DNA from: Misgurnus anguillicaudatus
Taxonomy: Eukaryota > Chordata > Actinopteri > Cypriniformes > Cobitidae
Reading direction: 5' to 3'
DNA length: 64,000 bases
NCBI RefSeq assembly: GCF_027580225.2
Contig: NC_073358.2
Span: forward strand, 43,916,501-43,980,500
In this document: positions 24,801 to 36,800 of the stretch, piece by piece
How positions within the stretch are numbered: the stretch's first letter is position 1
How the letters are laid out: every line of letters begins with the position of its first letter
The notes under the pieces: generated by a model
The model's database searches: none
What the model was told of the DNA's origin: nothing
Seen by the model: only the letters and a program-made list of their open reading frames with translations
Program-made: the position numbers and the translations under genes

Positions 24801-27800
24801 TTATGCAAAAGTTTTCTCTTAAATGACATAAATTAATTATATCTCGTCAATGGCGGGGAAAGAGTTAATGAGTATAGTAATATACATTTTTTTGAGTAAC
24901 TAACCCAACACTGTTTAGCACTGCATTGGCAGTGCCAAAGATTATAGGTTTGATACCCAGGTAAAACACATAACTGCTGAAATGTATCGTTTAAATGCAC
25001 TGTAAGTTGCTTTGGTTATACACTTTTACTAGCAAAAAATAACATTTGATTGTTTTTTAAAGCCCTGTTGGCTTTATATATCTATATCAGATATCGACAG
25101 AGAGAACATGTTGCAAATATAAAGTCACATGACGAACAAACCTCAAATCAGAAGTGTCGCTGTCATTATCCGAGAGATCGAACAGATAGTCTGAACTTCC
25201 CTCTTCGTCCGAGAAGGAACGTTCGATCTTCGGCTGCAGCATGTCCTGCGTGATCTTGTTGCGGGCATCCATGCTGCGCAAGTCGTCTTGACTACGACAT
25301 TTTCCTGTCACGCAAACAAATTTCCAGACACTAGTGAGACTAAGTTGGTTATAGTGCGTACAGGTTTGTTTAGCAAGGTGTTTTACCAGGGTGTTGGAGC
25401 AGGTAGGCCTCCACCAGGTTGTTGAGAATGTGGTTCTTACGAATCCTCTCCACGGGACAGCGACATGTGGGGCAGAGGGATGAGCGCTCCATCCAACCAG
25501 AATAACACGCAGCGCAAAACGTATGCATGCAGGGCTGAAGACTACAGTAATGGACACAGACGCACGCAAATTATTGGTAAAGGATTGAGTTAGCAGCGCA
25601 AAGGTTGTGGGTTCGATTCCCACGCATGCTGATAAATAATGCACTTTAAGTTCCTTTGGATAAAAGTGTACCAAATGTTTGCGCTAGTTCAAAGGATTTA
25701 GTTGATGATTTGTAATGGGACTGACCTGACACAATCATGCAGCAGATCTTGGCAGATGATGCATGTAAGGGATTCCTCCATCTTATCGGTTTTGTCTCCC
25801 TCTGTCTGCTCTCTACCGGCTGCTCCTCTGGAACTGAGCTGAGGAGATGCCGGAGAAACCGAGGAGTCACTGTGAGTAGATCCAAAAGCTACCTGATCAT
25901 CTAAAGAGAGAGAGAAACAAAAAGCAATAACACAGGATTAACACAATAGCCCTGTGGTTAGTGCGGCAACATTTAGCACCAGGACGCACCCGGCGACCCA
26001 TCTTAAAGGTCCTTTGCAGATCCTGCTCCCCCTTCTCCACCCAACGCTTTCTTGTCAACTCTTAACTATCCTGTGCCAATAAAGGCATTATTTTTTTTTA
26101 AATAAAAAACCTTCCTGTATTATAAATTAGCACGTTTTAAAACAGAAAATCAATCTAGCGTTAAATAAAGAAAAATGAAAACACAATCAACAGCCCTGTG
26201 TAAACTGGCACGTCAGCAGGGTTGCCAGGTCTTCACAGCAAAACCTGCCCAATTGCTCCTCAAAACTAGCCCAATTGCGTTTTGAGGGGGATAAAATCCG
26301 CGAAAGAGTTAAAGGTCCACTGCATAGATTTTTTGCCGCATCTAGTGGTGAGATTGTGAATTGCAACCAATAGCTCAGTTCACAGCTTACCCTTCCCTTT
26401 CGAAATGCATATTTAGGCCTATATTTTATTAAAAGGGACATTTCAGAAGACTTTTTAAAGATGTAAAAAAATCTTTGGTGTCCTCAGAGTACATATGTGA
26501 AGTTTTAGCTCAAAATACCATATAGATAATTTATTATATCATGTTAAAATTGACACTTTGTAGATGTGCGCAAAAATGAGCAGTTTTTGGGTGTGTCCTT
26601 TAAAATGCAAATGAGCTGATCTCTGCACTAAATGGCAGTGCTGTGGTTGGATAGTGCAGATTAAGGAGCGGTATTATCCCCGTCTGACATCACAAGGGGA
26701 GCCAAATTTCAAATGACAAATTTTTTCACATGCTTGCAGAGAATGGTTTACCAAAACTTAGTTACTGGGTTGATCTTTTTCACATTTTCTAGGTTAATAG
26801 AAGCACTGGGACCCAATAATAGCACTGGAAAAAGTCAGATTTTCATAATGTGTTATAATAGGTTATAATAGGTTTAATTAATGATAATAAACCTGCTATG
26901 ATGTTCAAATCATTCTCAAGACACATCCTCATTACGTTCACAGCAGGGCGGCAGTGGCTCAGTGGTTCATGTAGGTTGTCTACAAACTAGAAGATTGGTG
27001 GTTCAATCCCCGGCTCCACCGGACCAAGTGTCGAGGTGTCCTTGAGCAAGACACCTAACCCCAACTGCTCCCGACGAGCTGGATGGTGCCTTGCATGGCT
27101 GACAGCACCATCGGTGTATGAATGTGTGCGTGAATAGGTGAATGTGAGGCAAACTTGTAAAGTTTATTTACCATTCACCTCACCCCTCTTTCATTATCTT
27201 ACTAAAAATGGCAATATCAGCAAAACAGGAAAAACATAACCAGCTGTTTAAACACAAACCTGTCTTTCTGAAACCAGGGCTGTTATCATAACATAACTTA
27301 TCTGTTCTCGTACACTAACTCCTTCCACTAGATTTATCACTGACTGCTTTCCAAATGTTTGTCAAGTGTGCAGATGACACATACAGATGTTCAGACTGCT
27401 CATATCTAACAGAAATAATGAACTCTTAACAACATTTCCCGCTTATCTTACTGTACCTTGTTCAATTTTTCTTCTTTTTCTCTCAGTTTCCATCTGCTGC
27501 CCTCCATCAGTCCAGAAAGTTCTCTTCAGACAGGAGTGATTCACTATTGCATCCGCAGGGCTTCCTACTGCGGCATTCTGGGAAAAACCTGAAGACTCGA
27601 TTTGCTTTTCATTCTCATAACCTGCAAAAGAAAAAAGGTCATGATTAGTCATCTCACATGCCCAGCGAGACTTCTCTCTCTAAAACTAGACAAACTCCTT
27701 AAACGGTACAAAATTCCTAAGTTAGTCTGATAATTTTTTTTTAACGCCATTTCAGTATCTATGGCTATATCCATATACAAATCAATCTAATACTAATCAA

Positions 27801-30800
27801 TTCACCTAACCTTAATGTCTTTGGACTGCGGGAAGAAATCGAGTAAAACCACGCTGACAAAGGGATGCTAATGTAAACTCCACAAAACTGACTGAGATTG
27901 TCTGTTTATGTGGGTGATTCTCACGAAACCATTGAAACACCACGGCACTAATGATTTTAGCTTTAAAATGTGTAATATAGTAACATTAAAAAGCATCAGA
28001 ATTAACACAATACTGTGTTCTACCTTGCACAATGTGTGATTTCAACATAAGAATTTATAATTGGAAATTTTATCTCATTTTCTGCTGAAATTCTCATTAC
28101 CGCAATGTGTCCGGCTGTGTTTGAACATGCGTTATGTTGTAATTTAATCAAATTAAAACCAAAATATTAAGAAAAAAATAAATGGATGTTTTGCTAGACT
28201 ACTTTAGATGACAGAAAAAATATTTACTGAATATTCATGTATAATAATAATGAAGAAAAATTAGGAAAATGATGTGTCCACGCCTGATGTTCTCATCCTC
28301 CGCAACACTTTTTGAGAACAGTTTAAGCACACATACAGAATTTTAATAAAGTTTGATTTTGAGTGACCAAGCACATGGACCAGTTACTTCAAGATGGGTA
28401 CCAGGTAAGATCATTTTTTTACAGTTAATTTGAAATATTGTCTTGTCAGAATGCTTACATGACATTTTGAGTATCATTACCGCAACAGATGCTTATTAAA
28501 TGTTAATTTAATTAATAGGAGCATAATACTTTGATTTTAAATGCATGTGCAGAATCTCCAAATTATGTTCTTTCAGGTTTGTCATGTCATTTTGAAAATA
28601 AGTCAGTGTTGATGTTTTCTGACTGTTGCGGTAATGAAATTTTTAATACAAATTTTTTAAATTATGTTAAAGTGTTAAATGATAAGTAAAAGTTTTTAAA
28701 TTAATGTTCCCATTTACTCCAGACTTTGTTTTTCAATGTCTGGTGGGAAAAAAAGTAAATTTAAGCAATTTTTACATTTTCATGCTTGACATTTTTAAAA
28801 CCAAGTTTTCGTGAGAATCACCCATGTATAGTCAAGTCTGTTAAACCCTTTTTTTTTACATGCAAGCTGCTTGAGTGTCTAAATACTTTAAGGGGCTTCT
28901 TTAAGAATAGTGTGGCTCAGGCAATGTCTACTGATAAGGGACCAACTTCCCTAGCTGTCTCTTTGGCGCCACCAGCATAAGAAACCGGCAGACTTAAATA
29001 CAGATGAGATGACGCAAGCATTTCTTGTAGATAGCAGCATGAAATATATAAACTTGCAAGAAAGTGTTGATTGCAATTACCAGAGCATGTAGATAAAGAC
29101 ATGTTGAAGAAGTGGAAGGAAGAAGTGGAGGTAGATGGCTGGGGTTCCTCATGGCCACACTGAGGTAAAGGCTTCACAATAACAGGCTCTACAGGTGCCG
29201 GTTCGCTCTCCGTTTCGGTGAGATCGGATTCCTCTTCTCCTCCAGCATCTGTGAAAAATTACTTTCAATTATTTATTGCTTTAAAGAAACATTTAGGCAA
29301 AAATGAAAGTTCTGCCATCTGCTCTTTTTCATTGTAAATGCCTTTTAAAATGCAGAAAAAGCTAAATAAATATTAACCAAAATGTTCACACCGTTTATTT
29401 CAATACAATGAAATGTCATTGAGAAAGAAACGTCTTTATTTTAGCTCCAAACTGATGTGAAAGTCATGTAGCAATATCATAGCCTCATGTGTAGATGAGC
29501 TTTAAATATACAGTAGTGGTGATGTCCAGGTGGGATTTTTGTTTTACAATATTTACTTTTAATGCCCCGTTAGGTTAGATTTGCATGGTACAAAACAGAC
29601 AAACACCGATTTTTTAAGGTATTTACCTTAAATAATTTGGGTTTATTTGAATATAAAAAACAGCATATAAAAACAAACAAATCTCACATGCAATAAAGCA
29701 TCCACTGACTATAATGTTATCTGTTATTAACATCCATTGATCCTTTTTTGTGGTTACATGTGTTGCATGTAATTATTTTGCTAAGGCTCCTTAAATTCAC
29801 CTCAAAGCTGAGCATAGTTTATACTTCAAACATACCAATGCAACATGCATACGACATTTTTAATGCATCTTTAAAAAAAAAATTATTACATTTTTAAGCA
29901 AAAATGTAAAATTTTCAAAGTTTGGCCGAAGATAGCCAACTGCATTTGACCCATAGGTGAAGTTTCAAATTTGTGTTTGGGGGGCACCTTTCGGCAAACA
30001 AGGGTACTGCATGCTTTGATATTAGTAAGAGAGTACAGTTTCGGTGCTTTTACATACGGTTTAAATTAGTTAAAACTATTTTAGCCTTAGGTTACTCAGA
30101 CTACCCATTAAAATATTAAGATTAGACAAATAAAATATGAATTCTCAAATTTCTATTTCATTAATAGCTCAGACAAAATCATAATTGGCTCTGGTCTGGG
30201 GGCAGTGCCCCACCTGCCCCCCAAATTATGCCTATGATTTGATCTCGCATCAATTCAAAATGCATAAATTCTTGTCAGATATATGTGCCATAATCAGATT
30301 GAGATTTGCGAGTTGCTGAATGGGGAAGATTATCAACAGTTAGCTTCAAACCTCTAATCTGATTTGACAAGAGACGCTCCAAAAGTGCTAAAACAGACCC
30401 GGACATGCATGCTTTACAGTTTTGTATCACCCATCAAAAGCAACTAATGAAAGACACAAAACTATCAATTTACCCAGCACACATGCGACTGTGAAGGCAG
30501 AAAATCGCACACAATCACAATCTCTCTGATTTAAGTGACATTTTTGGAAAAGCATCAGTTGGATCTAACATCTAACGATCCAAAGGCAGAACTTTCATTT
30601 TAGGATGAACAAACCCTTTGAGACACCATCTGTATGAAATGTTATACACAAGGTTTGTTTACCTTCAGTGTCCTGTGAGGCACTTTCTTCTGGCATGATG
30701 GCCTGATAAACATAAGCAATGTCTGCAAAACAGAGAACAGAAGATCAATGCTGCAAACACATCAAACAACCGACACCGAGATGTGAAAGCTGTGTCATCT

Positions 30801-33800
30801 GTTTAGAAACAACTGAACTACAAAAGCAGCAAATGCTTAACAAATGTGAAAACAAACTTACTCTGCTCTGGCTCGCTCTTCCTGTACACAAAGTAAATGA
30901 CATCACCGTTTTGCAGTAAGTGCGTCTGTTTCTTCACCAGTTTGGACATGTTTATCACCGTTCCATTGGTGCTCATGCAAACAAACACAGATCATATTGT
31001 CTGTTCACACCTTTTTGTAATGCTATTGAGGGTTGATTAATGGCCTTTTAATGACTTTTATTTTTAAAGAAACAGTTCACCCAAAAATTCGAACTTTATT
31101 ATTATTTATTCATAGGGCTGACACGATTATGACATTTGGCTGAAGGTTAATTGCCTAATAAATTGTGGCGATTATGGCGATTGATTGCCTGTTTTTATTT
31201 TATTGCTTTGACATTTAATTCTCATATAGTTTTTTCTTTTTTTATGAAATAATTTCCACATATTGTTGTGATTATTAAAATTACATTTTTTGCAAGGTTT
31301 ACCTGGCAGTAAATTTTAATACACACTAGGGCTGCACGATAAATCGCATGTGTTTGTCACGCACATCTCGTCAGTAATGCCGGTTCCTTGATTAGTATTA
31401 AATCGCCATCAGCTGTTTTCAGATGGAGCAGCTTTAACTGCACAGAGCCGTAGTTCCCTGACAATCAGGGCAATTTCGCATTAATTATCGCGGACGTATC
31501 GCCTGCGATATGTATGCGATATGGCCCAAATTGTCAGGGAACTACGGCTCTGTGCAGTTAATGTCGCGCCATCTGAAAACAGCTGATGGCGATTTAATAC
31601 TAATCAAGGAACCGGCATTACTGACGTGATGCGCATGGTATCGCATGCGATTTATCGTGCAGCCCTAATACACACAACACATATATAAGTAATCTGATAC
31701 GGTCTCGTTTATACAGGCACTGCAGCTCCCCCTTGTGTTTTTTAGAGAGATGTGCAATCATTGCGGTGATCTGAAATCATCATGATGACGTCATACGCGA
31801 TAAGACGATTATTTAATTATTGTGACAGCCCTATTTTATTCATCCTCATGACATTTTAACCCCAATGTTTTTAGTTGTTCGACAGAACTAGGGATGTTAA
31901 CAATTAATCGATCTTCGATTAATTTTCGATAAGAATTTACTCGATAAAACTTAACGATTGTTGAAAAACAAGATCATGCACGTGTGTGCGGCGCCTGCGC
32001 AAAACACATACAGTCGGAGAAAAAAAATAAGCGAGCGCGCAAAAGTTAAACTACTAGCTATGATCACAACGATGCTCGATGCCAAGCACATGCATGTGCT
32101 TTTTAACGTCATGCGAGACGAGGCTGGCTGGCTGCCAACGCAACGAAATTACATCCGCAGTGAATCTGACAGGGTCCGACGCAGAAAATGCAAATACGTT
32201 TAGGATACTGAAAGCAAAGACCGTTTTCGTGGAAGCCTGCAAGATTAGCATACTGTAGCAACGCTGCTATATACAGAGAAGGAGACCAGAAGCCGTTTTT
32301 AATGAACAGATTAAAATGTAATCTTAAATTATGGCAAGAAACTGTCAAATGTAAACTGTAACTGACTGTCGTTACACCCTGAATGCCCGCAACATATATC
32401 ACTGATCGTCATTATTGACTGGCTGAGGCGCTGCGTGTTTTCTAATGAAAGGTTGGCATCTCCTTAATATAAGCATCTTTGCTGAAAGTACGTCTAAGCT
32501 GAGGTGACGACGAGAAAAGTGCCCTTCGTGTGCTTCTTGGATATAATTACAAACAGTGTATCAACGACTCGGAAAGCGAGGTAAACAACTTGGTAAATAA
32601 CACTTGATGATAATAAAACTGTTATTTTGACATGGACTTTCATGCGTCTGTTGCAGAGTGCCCATGTGAGGCGGAGTTATACACTGTGTCTATTAGTTAT
32701 TATATTTCATTACGAGACAAGTTTAAATTGATGATTTTATCAAAACAACAACTACATTGACTCATTTTACAATCCCACTAGCATGTTATTTAGACAAAAT
32801 AAAATCTTTTAATTCGCGTGAGGAAGCTGTCGTTTTTATGCACACTTTTATGTCATTGGCTATATGCCATTGCAGTGTAGGCTTATTGCACTATTACTGT
32901 TAACGATTATTCGATTGATTGATCGTTAATTTAAATGATCATCGAATATGGGAAATTGCATAAATTGAAATCCCTAGACAGAACCCAAACACAGATTTTT
33001 TTAAAGGTGTTGTTTGGGGGTTTACTGGTTACTATGGGAGTGAATAGCGAACACCTCGGTTGAGAAAGTATAAGAAGTAATAGAGAAGAGGTGAGGGATT
33101 TTGCAAACGTTCTTCAGTCTGCATCGCTCACGTAATGAGAAAAAATTAAACTTTCAACAATGACTTGTGCAAAATCAATTACACCAATAAATGTACATTT
33201 CGCCGGGCTACGCATTTGGCAAAACATTCAGCAGACATACTCGCTTATTTAGCTGAATGAAAGTCTACAGGATGCTTTTATGTATTCAAAAACTACATAC
33301 GAAGATCAACCCCTAACTGTTAAACAAATTAACTAATTATTCACTAAAGCACAGATTAAATCTTATGAGAGAAATGGATATATATTTGCCTTAGAGCCAT
33401 GCTTGTCATTAATTTAATTCACTTTCTAATGTAATTATAAGTCACTTAGTGTAATTTGCAGATACTTGATTGAACTACAAACAAACTGAAGCTAATAAAA
33501 GCTTTAAACAGGCATGACATATTTCATTACTGTTATAAACCACTCTTTTTACAATCTTTTTTTGGCTTAAACAGTTTATATTGAATTTAGTTTCATTTTA
33601 AACAATACAAAAGCAGAAACACTTTACACTGGTACAACATTATTCAACAATGATGGACACTAGATAGACTTTTTAAGAAAGTCATGTTAAACAGGTGACT
33701 GTACCTCATGTCCTCCAGCCACACCTTTCCTGAGTCCTGATCTTGAGTGATTTTACAGTGATCCCCTGAGACCAGTTTATTTGCAGGGAATGAGAGGTCA

Positions 33801-36800
33801 CATCCTAAAAACAAAAGATCAGGTTATGATAAACAAAATGTGACCCTGTCTGTGAAAACTCATCTAAAGGGCTTACTGTTTTATTTCTACACAAAATCAT
33901 CTCATATAATGTAAAGGGCATTCTGTTAAACTATAATCTTGATATCTTAATTATAAACGGAGTAAAGGTCAAGGCCATTTTCTCCTTGTTGAAAAGACTG
34001 TTCACATAAAATGATCATAGTACAAAAGTAAAACGTAATGCAAACAATGTTTTGTGTTGACTATAATAAAGACTGTCATTTTCTTCATCAGTTCTGTTTG
34101 CATCCTCCAACCTCTTAAAGCAATAAAATAAGCAAAAAAATTCTGTCATCATTTACTCACCCACACATTATTTCAAACCTGTATCAATTTTTCTGCTCAA
34201 CACAAATGAGATATTTAAAAAATGTTAAAGGTGCAGTGTGTACATTTTTGAAGGATCTCTTGACAGAAATGCGATAAAATATACATAACTATATTATCAG
34301 TGGTGTAAAATAGGGTCGTGCCGATAGACGATAGTATTGTGTATCGACGATTGTCAGACATATTGCTAATAGCGGGCTTTCATGACGATAGTTGGCAATC
34401 GCTATTATCATCATAGTTTCACATTAACATGCGTATTTGCATGCTTTTCCTCGCATGAGAGGGTTTGTGGGCTTTACGGCACATTCACACGGGGCGTAAG
34501 CGTTAACGCTTAACGGAAGGCTTGTCTTAAGCATGGCCAACAGCCAATCACAGTGGCCGCTACACATGCTCCGTTCTTCCATTAACGTAATTGGCTGGCT
34601 CAGTCTACGTAATTTGCATAAGGCGATCTGATTGGCTGACGCACGCGTTGCCGCTTGAAGAGTTGAGAAATGTTCAACTTCTGCCGCAAGCAACGGCACT
34701 GATGTGGCGCCGACAGATCCACAATTCAGTTCGGCAACGCATGACGTCACCCATTAAAAGTGAATGGGAAGCGTTAACGCTGACGCCCCGTGTGAATGCG
34801 GCGTTACTTTGCACAACAGAGCTTGTAATGCGTGCGGATTCCTTCTCGCATGCACGTGGACTCAATGCGCGCGACTTGGACTCTTGGACCTTAACTTGTA
34901 ATACGCGCGCCTCTGACATTTCCTTGCACTAGAGAGGTTATTAGGCACGCAAAGGGTTAAAACCAGCGAGTTTGTTGTTCCCACTCCTTGACATGCAGGA
35001 AATTTTAAAGCACCTGGACTTAATGACATCAGTTTTAAGAAAGTTGCGGTGATGACAGTAATGACGCGGATGGATTAATGGCATCAGTTTTAAGAAGGTT
35101 GCGGTGATGACAGTAATGACGCGGATGGATCAATGACATCAGTTTTACGAAGGTTGCGGTGATGACAGTGTTGCCATTGCTTTTTTGTCCACCAGTCAAG
35201 TGAATTGTCATAAATAAGTAAAAAAATGAACAAATAAATGAGCAAGTAAACTACCCCCCCCGATATTAGCGTGTTTCGGCGATCTAACAGGCGTGACGAT
35301 CTCAAAATGGGGCATATCGCCCAACATCAGTGTAAAAGGCCTTACATAATGAACTGTATTGTTTTTATTACCTTAGAATGAACCGGTTTTATCTACATAC
35401 ACCGCGGGTCCCCTTACATGGAAGTCGCCATTTTGCGCCGCCATGTTTCTACAGTAGCCCTAAATGGACAAACTGCTCTAGTATAAAGTGCGCTGTGTCA
35501 TTACGCTGTCTCAGACAATGACTTTATTATCTGTGGCGGCTACCGTAGCTTCTCTATGCGTTTTGAAAAGGAGGGGTGAGCTGTGAACTGAGCAGTTGGC
35601 TGCAATCGCTCAGCTAGATACAGCTAAAAATCTACAGAGTGGACCCTCAGTAACCAAATAGATCTGGGGCACCATTCACTTCCATAATCCATAGTATTAT
35701 TTTTTCTACAATGGAAGTTAATGGTGCCCCCGATCTGCTTGGTTACAAACATTTTTCAAAATATTTTCATTCGTCTTCAGCAGAACAAAAAACTCATACA
35801 GGTTTAGAACGACATGAGGGTGAGTAAACGATGACAGTATTTACATTTTTCAGTAAACTCTCCCTTTAATGCCCTCTCCCTAAAAATGAAAACATCACTT
35901 CTGCTAATAAATCTTGAACGTCACTGTAAAGCACCCAGACACATGGAATAAAATTAATTAAAGCGGGAAAGCAGTCTTCCAAAACCAGACAGAGTTAAAG
36001 GGAAACAATCTTCGCCTACACAAAACCACAAGACAAAAAAACCTACTTAATATTCCAAGAGCAAGTCTTCAATAGACGCCTTTGTCATTATTTAAGAGGG
36101 GGTACATTTGCCTGAACTAAAGAGTCATTCAGGTCGCTGAATGCATGCAGACACTTCACACACATCAGACGGGCTACCTTTATAGAAGAAAGGCTTTAGT
36201 AACCAATTACAGATGAGAAACAGAGAAAGTAAATTTATATTAAAAGTAAAATATAAGATCCTGTAAATATCCTATTTAAACCCTACTGAGTGAATTATTA
36301 TTATTTAGGGATGCACGATATATCGGCCGACATATCGTTATCGGCCGATAACTGCTTATTTTTAATATTATCTGTCTGATAGCAAAATTAGGCCGATAAA
36401 TGAAAGCCGATAAATGATGGATTATTTTGGTTTGTTGAACCACTTCACTTGCTCATTGCTGGGCATGTGGAGTTTTGATTGGTGCTTTCTGTGACATAGC
36501 ACGAAGATGACATGTGTTGCGGGCTTAAAGGGGACAGAGAATGAAAATCCCTTTTTACCTTGTCTTTGTTGAATAATGGTAGTCTACCCACATTCACAAA
36601 CATACAAAAAGTGCTAAACATGCTAAACATCTCAGTCTCATAGAAATTCCTCTTTTAGAAATGTCAGCCAGAAAACAGCCCAATCTGAAAAACTGATGCT
36701 TATGACATCACATGCATCTCACTGCCCCTCTACTTTAAAATAATTGGCTACATTTTTTGAGTGGCAGCAAAGTCAGCCAATCAGGAATGAGATTGCAAGT

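Larger units (their letters stand above)
23237..24868. mobile_element. Family P inverted-repeat element, broken by a hAT insertion
   Basis: The outer ends (ttcgccgccagcc; right end ggcggggaaagagttaat) and the ctttcaaacaaacaaaac region match the partial element at 1-455 in reverse. It is interrupted by 23410-24552. Confidence 0.5.
31072..33060. mobile_element. Family A MITE blown apart by two hAT insertions
   Basis: The host pieces are 31072-31128 (gttcacccaaaaattcg), 31833-31888 (catcctcatgacatttt) and 32977-33060 (aacccaaacacag, actatgggagtgaat). Two hAT elements separate them, and one carries a third insertion. Confidence 0.65.
34234..35660. repeat. Family B repeat inserted in the MITE and split by hAT
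   Basis: Left part 34234-34310 (gtgcagtgtgtacatttttg) and right part 35330-35660 (ccttacatggaagtcgcc, gcggctaccgtagcttctct, aaaatctacagagtgg). Confidence 0.65.
34120..35867. mobile_element. Family A MITE carrying nested repeats
   Basis: The left part (ttctgtcatcatttactcac) and right part (ggtttagaacgacatgaggg, cccttta) are the two arms of a family A MITE separated by family B sequence and a hAT element. Confidence 0.7.

Noticed and set aside
25595..25625. Possible functional tRNA gene
   Set aside because: Only a B box is clear; the A box is degenerate and the tail is that of a SINE.
25087..25674. A single 195-codon minus frame across two chfr exons
   Set aside because: It reads through an intron and a SINE fragment; only the parts at 25142-25304 and 25387-25541 are exonic by splice sites and family pattern (the latter in a different frame).
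26945..27020. tRNA gene with A and B boxes
   Set aside because: Cloverleaf stems do not pair and the downstream body is SINE-like.
34424..34932. Overlapping frames of 70-113 codons on both strands
   Set aside because: They lie inside a non-autonomous hAT element and show no transposase or other domain.
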